DNA from: Mastigamoeba balamuthi | Lineage: Eukaryota > Evosea > Mastigamoebida > Mastigamoebidae | DNA: 64,000 nt | Direction of reading: 5' to 3' | Assembly: GCA_902651635.1 (NCBI GenBank) | Contig: CACRSC010000022.1 | Location: 303,150-367,149 of the forward strand | Part shown: piece after piece, positions 58,979 to 64,000 of the stretch | Position numbering within the stretch: the stretch's first letter is position 1 | Layout of the letters: each line of letters starts with the position of its first letter | The notes under the pieces: generated by a model | Database searches by the model: none | What the model was told of the DNA's origin: nothing | The model's input: the letters and a program-made list of their open reading frames with translations, nothing else | Translations under genes and position numbers: made by a program

Positions 58979-61900
58979 ATGTGCGCCGCGATACACTACA
59001 AGTTCCGCAGCGGGCGGGAGTTCCAGACGATCCACTTCGCCATGGACAACGTGCCGCTCTACCTCCTCAAGCAGGAGATCGCCGCCCAGTGCCGCCTCGA
59101 GCGCAGCGAGCTCCGCGTCATCCACGCGCAGACCAACGAAGGTGACCGCGCCGTCGCCGCCGCCCGCCGCCGCCCTGCGCTGCTTGGAAATAAAAAACAC
59201 ACAACTCTGATTGCCTCCCGATTTGAATTTGAATTTGAATTCGGGATTGAATTCGGTTCGCGGGGGGGATGGCTGACACGCGCCGGCAGAGTACGTGCTC
59301 GACACGACAATGATACCGAGGAACACGTCCGTCATCATCGTGCGCGAGCCCACAGTGAAGCTGCTGCCGATAGAGCAGCGCAGCGCCGCCGCCGGGTGCG
59401 CCCAGCACACAACCCCCCAAACCCCCAATTTGAATTCAAACGCAAATTCAGTTGGCCGATTGAATTCTGGTTTCCCGGAATCTGACGCTCAGCCCGCAAC
59501 GCCAGCGCCGACCCCGCAGCGGCGGCAGCAGCGCAGGCGCAACAGAGGGCCGTGCCGCTGAGCACGTCGGAGGACTTTGGGTCCAGCATCTTCGCGGCGT
59601 CGCCCGCCAAGCCCGCGGCTTCCGGTGCCTGCGCCACGTCATCGGCGCAGACGTCAGCGCAGGCAACAGCCCCGGGGCAGCAGCAGACGCAGCAGCAGCA
59701 GCAGCAGCAGCGGGCGGCGGGGGGCGTGCCGGCCGCGGCCTCGGCGTCGCCGTCGGCGGCGGACGAGGAGAACATGATGGAGCAGCTCTCCAAGAACACA
59801 GACGCGTTCCTGCCGTGCGTGGCCGCGGCGGCTGAATTGAATTGCCGCCCCAATCGGCAAATATATCGCGATTTTATCGGGGGGGCGGCGGACTGATGTG
59901 GCACGCGGCGACCCCCCCTGCGCAGGACGCCGAACCCCAACCAGCCGGCGATGAGGGGCGGCAGGGGAGGGATGCCGTACGGGAGGGGCGGCATGATGGG
60001 CGGGGGCGGCGGGGGCTACGGGGCGATACCGCCGCCCAACTACATCTGCCACCGGTGCGACCAGCCGGGCCACTACATCAAGCACTGCCCCACCAACGGC
60101 GACCCCTCGTTCGAGCCCCGCCGCATACGCCACCCCGTCGGCATCCCCACGTCGTTCCTCCAGCCCGTCGCGGCGCCCGCGGCCCCCGGGTCGGCCGCCG
60201 CGTCGTCGGCGCCCACGTCGCTGCTCGCGCACCCGCGCGGCGGCCTCGCGACGGTCAAGACCAACGAGTGCGTCTCGCCCCTCCCCTCAATGCACCCTCC
60301 CTCCCCGTCCGCGTGTTTCTTCGGGCGCCACGTCACGCCGCAAAAGCACAACCGCTATTGGCTCGCTACTCCCGTTACGGCAGCTGGAATGGAAGTTCCC
60401 TTGTGGGGGGTAGGGAAGTGGGGGCAAATTACTCCGCTCCCTGGGATCCCAGGAATTCCAGGAATTCCAGGCGGGTAGCGCGCTTCTCTCTCTGCCTCTC
60501 TGCCTCTCTGGCCCCATGGGGGGATTACGCGGCATTAAAACACCAGGCAATTCCCGATATCTCTTGCGCGCGGGGTGGCAACAGGCAGATCTTCGAGTCG
60601 ATCGCGACCTCTGTGGTCTCGGTGCCCGAGGACCCCAACTCTGTGCCGCAGGACCTCGTCTGCCCGCTGTGCCGCAAGCTGCTCGAGAGCGCCGTGCTGG
60701 TGCCCTGCTGCAACAAGACGGTCTGCGACCGCTGCGTCATGAAGGAGCTGCTGCGCGAGACGGCCGACGCTGACGACGGCCCCGCCTGCCCGCTCTGCTC
60801 GCGCTCGCTCACGGTCCCGCAGGTCATGCCCAACGACGACGCCCGCAAGGCCGTCGAGGCCTACAAGCTCCGCCTGACGGCCTCTGCGGGCTCCTCTGCG
60901 GGCGCCGCTGCCGCTGCCGCAGAGGTCGTCGCTGTCGCCGCAGCTGCCGCGGTCCCTGTGCGCACGCCGTCGCCGGCGGTGGCGCAGGCGCCGCCAGTGG
61001 CCCCTGCGGGCGCGCTGCTCCCGACGCCCGTCGCGCAGGCGCCGGTGGTGCAGCTGCAGCTGCCCCTGCCGACGCCGCCAGCAGCAGCGGCATCAGCAGC
61101 GCCAGAGACAGCGGCAGCCATGGAGCCCGTGAAGACCGAGCAGGCAGCTGAGGCCCAGGCCAAGGCTGAGGCCCCAGCAGCGGTGGCAGCGGCGCAGGCG
61201 CAGGGGCAGCAGCAGCAGCAGCAGGGGCCGCAGGCGCTGATAGCGACGCTGCCGCTGACGAAGCCCGACGGGGTGCCGCTGTCGGTGCCGATCACGGCGC
61301 CGCTGGTGCCGCCGAGGATGCCGATGATCAACGCGCCGCTCATCCGCCCCCCGCTCATCATCCCTCTGTCCGTTGAACACGCGAACCAATTGACTCGTCC
61401 TCTCCCCCCCTCCCGCCGTCGTGGTCTCACTGCGCGCTGCGGCCCGCGTTGCGCTGCGCCCCCTCTGTGTTGGCCGGAGCTCAGAATGCCGCCGGGCGGC
61501 GTCATGCAGCACATGATGCACGGGGGCCACGCGGGCGTCAGGAGGCCGGCGCCGAGGCCCGACGACGCGCCGCCGGTGTCGGTGCCCGTCGACGGGCAGG
61601 ACCCGCGCGGGGCGGGGCCCAAGTCGGCGCAGGACCGCGCGTGCTTCGCGTGCGGGCAGCCGGGGCACCTGGCGAGGGACTGCCCCTACGCCAACGCGTC
61701 GGCGATGTACTACATGCAGGGCGCGTACCCCGGGATGCCGGGGATGGTGCCCGGGATGCCGGGCATGTACGGGTACCCGGGCATGGGGATGATGCCCTAC
61801 GGCATGCCCGCGAGGCAGGACGACAGGCGCGGGGGCGCGGGCAGGCGCAGGAGCCGCAGCAGGAGCAGGAGCAGGAGCAGGGAGAGGGACAGGAGCGGCA

Positions 61901-63405
61901 GCCGCGGCAGGCAGAGGAGCCGCAGCAGGAGCAGGAGCCCCGCCGAGCGCGACGGCCGGCGCGTGGCCGACCGCAGAGGCCGCGACGACAGGAGGCAGCC
62001 CGACAGAGGGCCCAGGGACAGGTCGCGCGACAGGGACAGGTCGAGGGACAGGGACAGGGACAGCAGGGACAGCAGGGACAGCAGGGACGCCAGGCGCCGC
62101 GACGACAGGGACAGGCGCAGCCCCAGGCGGCCCGCGACACCCGAGAGGGACGAGCCGCACGACCCCGAGCCCCCGCAGGAGCCGCAGCCGTCGCCGCCGC
62201 CGCCCCCCGAGCAGCAGCAGGAGCAGCAGCAGCAGCTGGAGGGCAACGCAGAAGCACAGGAGCAGGCGGGGCACGACGAGCAGCAGGCGGAGCGCATGGA
62301 GGTGGACGTGGCCGAGGGCGGCGAGGCCGTGCAGGAGCCCGAGGCCGAGGGCCAGGGTGAGGGCGAGGCAGAGCCGCAGCCGTCGACGCCGCCAGAGCCC
62401 GCCGCGGCGGAGATGGAGGGCGTGACCGAGGAGCGCGGCAGCACGCCGAGGGCCGAGGGCGAGGAGGGGCGCGAGAGAGAGCAGAGGAAGCGCAGAGAGC
62501 CCGACAGCCCCGACGACGGCGAGCGACGGAGCCGCGAGCAGAAGAGGAGGCGGGCCGACGAGGAGGACGGGAGCCGCGGGAGCCACCACGGCAGCAGGTC
62601 GAGGGACAGAGGGCACTCGGACCACTCGGACCACTCGCGCAGCAGCAGGCGGGACAAGAGGGAGAAGAAGGAGAAGGAGGACAAGGACAAGGACAGGGAG
62701 AGGGAGAGGGAGAGCAGGGACAAGGAGAAGTCCAGGGACAGGCCCAGAGAGGCGCCCCGCTCGCGCGACAAGGAGCGCGAGGAGAAGGAGAAGGAGAAGG
62801 ACCGCGAGCGGTCGCGGGACCGCAAGGACAAGGACAAGGACAGAGAGAGGAAGGAGCGCAAGGAGAAAGAGCACAGGGACAAGAACGAGCCCAGAGACTC
62901 GAGGAGCGGCAAGGACAGGCACAGCAGGCCCGACAGAGACGCCGAGTCGCGGGGCTCGAGGTCCAAAGAGCCCAGGGAGTCCAGGGAGTCCAGGGAGTCC
63001 CGGGAGCCTGCGAAGGAGCGGGACAAGGACAAGGACAAGGAGAGGCACGAGCGCAGGGACAGGGACAAGGACAAGGACAAGGATAAGAACAAGGAGAAGG
63101 ACAGGGAGAGGGAGAGCAGCAGCAGGACGCGGGACACTCCCTCGAGGACTCCGTCGCAGCAGCAGCAGCAGCAGCGGCCAAAGGAGGAGGACCGCGCCAG
63201 CGTGAGCAGGTCGAGGGAGAGGGAGAGGGAGAGGGAGCGGTCGCGGGAGAGGCTGAGGGAACAGGCGCAGCAGCAGCGGCCGCAGATTGAGGGGCTGGTG
63301 GTGGTGGTGCCGCCCAAGCGCAGGGCGGAGGAGAGCGAGGGCGGCAGCGGCAGCGGCACGGGGGACAGGCACAGGTCGAGGCGCCACCACGGCGGCGACA
63401 ACTGA
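58979..63405 (+). CDS. RBBP6: RBBP6/Mpe1 homologue: DWNN, zinc knuckles, RING and RS-rich tail
   Basis: Exons 58979-59141, 59290-59395, 59506-59814, 59926-60267, 60585-61367 and 61485-63405 sum to 3624, 1207 residues. The ubiquitin-like DWNN domain is at the start (IHYKFRSGREFQTIHFAMD, EYVLDTTMIPRNTSVIIVRE). A Gln/Ala linker follows, then a CCHC knuckle (CHRCDQPGHYIKHC) and a RING/U-box-like domain (CPLCRKLLESAVLVPCCNKT, CDRCVMKELL, CPLCSRSLTVPQVMPN). After an Ala/Pro region comes a second CCHC knuckle (CFACGQPGHLARDC), not part of the usual RBBP6 plan, then Arg-Ser repeats and a long Lys/Glu/Asp/Arg charged tail. RBBP6/Mpe1 works in the nuclear cleavage-polyadenylation complex and has E3 ubiquitin ligase activity. 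The last intron (61368-61484) is 117 bases and in frame, so retention would add 39 residues. Confidence 0.93.
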
Positions 63406-63938
63406 GGACCTGAGGACCCGAGGACCTGAGGCCCCGAGGCCCTGAGGCCGCGGGGGCTGCGGCTGTCGGGCAGTCCTCCCGGGTGTTGCTGCCGCGGGTG
63501 GCCCTCGGGGCTCCCAGCGTTGCTGCGGGCGGGGCCACGCCGCCCTCAGCCGGAGGAAACCCTTCTCACATCCCCCCACGGTGCACCGCACACACTCCAC
63601 TCGCCGGTATCGAATCAAATATATATTGTTGGCTCTTTTGCTCCTTGCAAAAAGCCCACCAACGCCCAACACAGAGGCCCTGAGACCTCTTCTGCGCCAG
63701 CTCGAGGCCTTCTGAGAAGGCTCGGGGTGTTCCCATGCAGGGTTGTTGTGCGTTTCTCTCATCCCTCTTGGGCCCCTTTGAGGCGCACAGTGGATCCGCG
63801 CTAAGTGGATTCCGAATGGCTGGTGGAAGCATGGCAAGCTATGTGCTTGGATTATGTCATCAGGCAAATCTGGCAGATATTTTGGTGGGGGAGAATCAGC
63901 ACAGTGCAGCGTCCCACCCATCTCTCCTCTCTGGCGGA
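63406..63938. other. intergenic; short GAGGACCTGAG repeat after RBBP6
   Basis: Directly after the RBBP6 stop, at 63403-63452, come degenerate tandem units of gaggacctgaggaccc type. The rest is ordinary spacer leading to the start codon at 63939. Confidence 0.6.
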
Positions 63939-64000
63939 ATGAAGCGCGGCGGCGGCTACAAGCCCAGGCGCGGGGGCCACAAGGGGGACAGGCGCGGGCA
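63939..64000 (+). CDS. start of a gene cut by the right edge (Gly/Arg/Lys-rich N-terminus)
   Basis: ATG at 63939 opens a frame to the window end reading MKRGGGYKPRRGGHKGDRRG. This RGG-like start recalls RNA-binding proteins, but too little is visible to name a family. Confidence 0.4.
   Translation, partial: MKRGGGYKPRRGGHKGDRRG

Noticed and set aside
61093-63921. 942-codon minus ORF opposite RBBP6
   Set aside because: Leu/Pro/Arg-rich antisense shadow of the charged RBBP6 tail; GC-rich DNA with few stops.

Overview
This is a nuclear genome window from a eukaryote, most likely a free-living unicellular one. Genes lie on both strands, have no operon-style spacing, and are split by many short GT-AG introns (about 35 to 330 bases). 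Eukaryote-only genes are present: RRP12, DPAGT1/ALG7, RBBP6/Mpe1, Rim15/IRE-type AGC kinases, a CH-domain protein and C2/PH signalling modules. An amoebozoan-like protist would fit the kinase set, the LRR receptor and the cysteine-rich GPI protein, but the sequence alone does not settle the lineage.

The window has two compositional compartments. From about 1.5 to 15.4 kb (and again at about 48-49.5 kb) DNA is AT-rich. It holds transposon remnants (a CACTA-like fragment, a Tc1/mariner fragment, an element with subterminal repeats), a many-exon gene that joins a His-Gly/Cys dyad domain to an HTH and a transposase-like domain (3.3-6.7 kb), and a striking receptor gene (12.5-15.4 kb). That receptor has a signal peptide, ten plant-like leucine-rich repeats (one per exon), a Cys-rich module, a membrane region and a C-terminal R-S-E mono-ADP-ribosyltransferase. 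The rest is GC-rich, with very GC3-biased genes whose introns mostly begin GTGCG.

Layout: C2-PH protein (1-1448, minus); AT-rich TE island with the dyad/HTH/DDE-like gene and the LRR-ART receptor (1.5-15.4 kb); coiled-coil gene (16.4-18.2 kb, plus); RRP12 (23.6-18.35 kb, minus); a small unknown gene (24.4-23.8 kb); alpha carbonic anhydrase with a C-terminal membrane anchor (26.0-24.6 kb, minus), divergent from a cysteine-rich GPI-type surface protein (26.8-30.5 kb, plus); AGC kinase 1 (31.0-34.2 kb, plus); DPAGT1 (35.2-36.4 kb, plus); an inverted, partly deleted copy of the RRP12/coiled-coil block (36.75-41.2 kb); a broken FG-GAP/cadherin-like gene preceded by a third RRP12 scrap (41.6-43.4 kb); AGC kinase 2 (44.9-48.0 kb, plus); rhodanese-methyltransferase fusion (50.9-49.6 kb, minus); RA-like/CH protein (51.4-53.1 kb, plus); AGC kinase 3 (56.5-53.5 kb, minus, one base out of frame); a 733-base assembly gap inside a fourth kinase copy (58.3-57.4 kb); RBBP6/Mpe1 homologue (59.0-63.4 kb, plus); and the first codons of another gene at the right edge.

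Themes: local gene duplication (kinases, RRP12/coiled-coil), modular exon repetition with uniform intron phase (LRR exons all phase 2, cysteine-rich exons nearly all phase 1), and a small set of probable GC-AG introns beginning GCAC. Exon limits below were chosen by hand from splice consensus plus continuity of protein domains; where the summed exon lengths are divisible by three this is stated as support. No RNA gene, CRISPR array, retrovirus-like or Polinton-like element was recognised.
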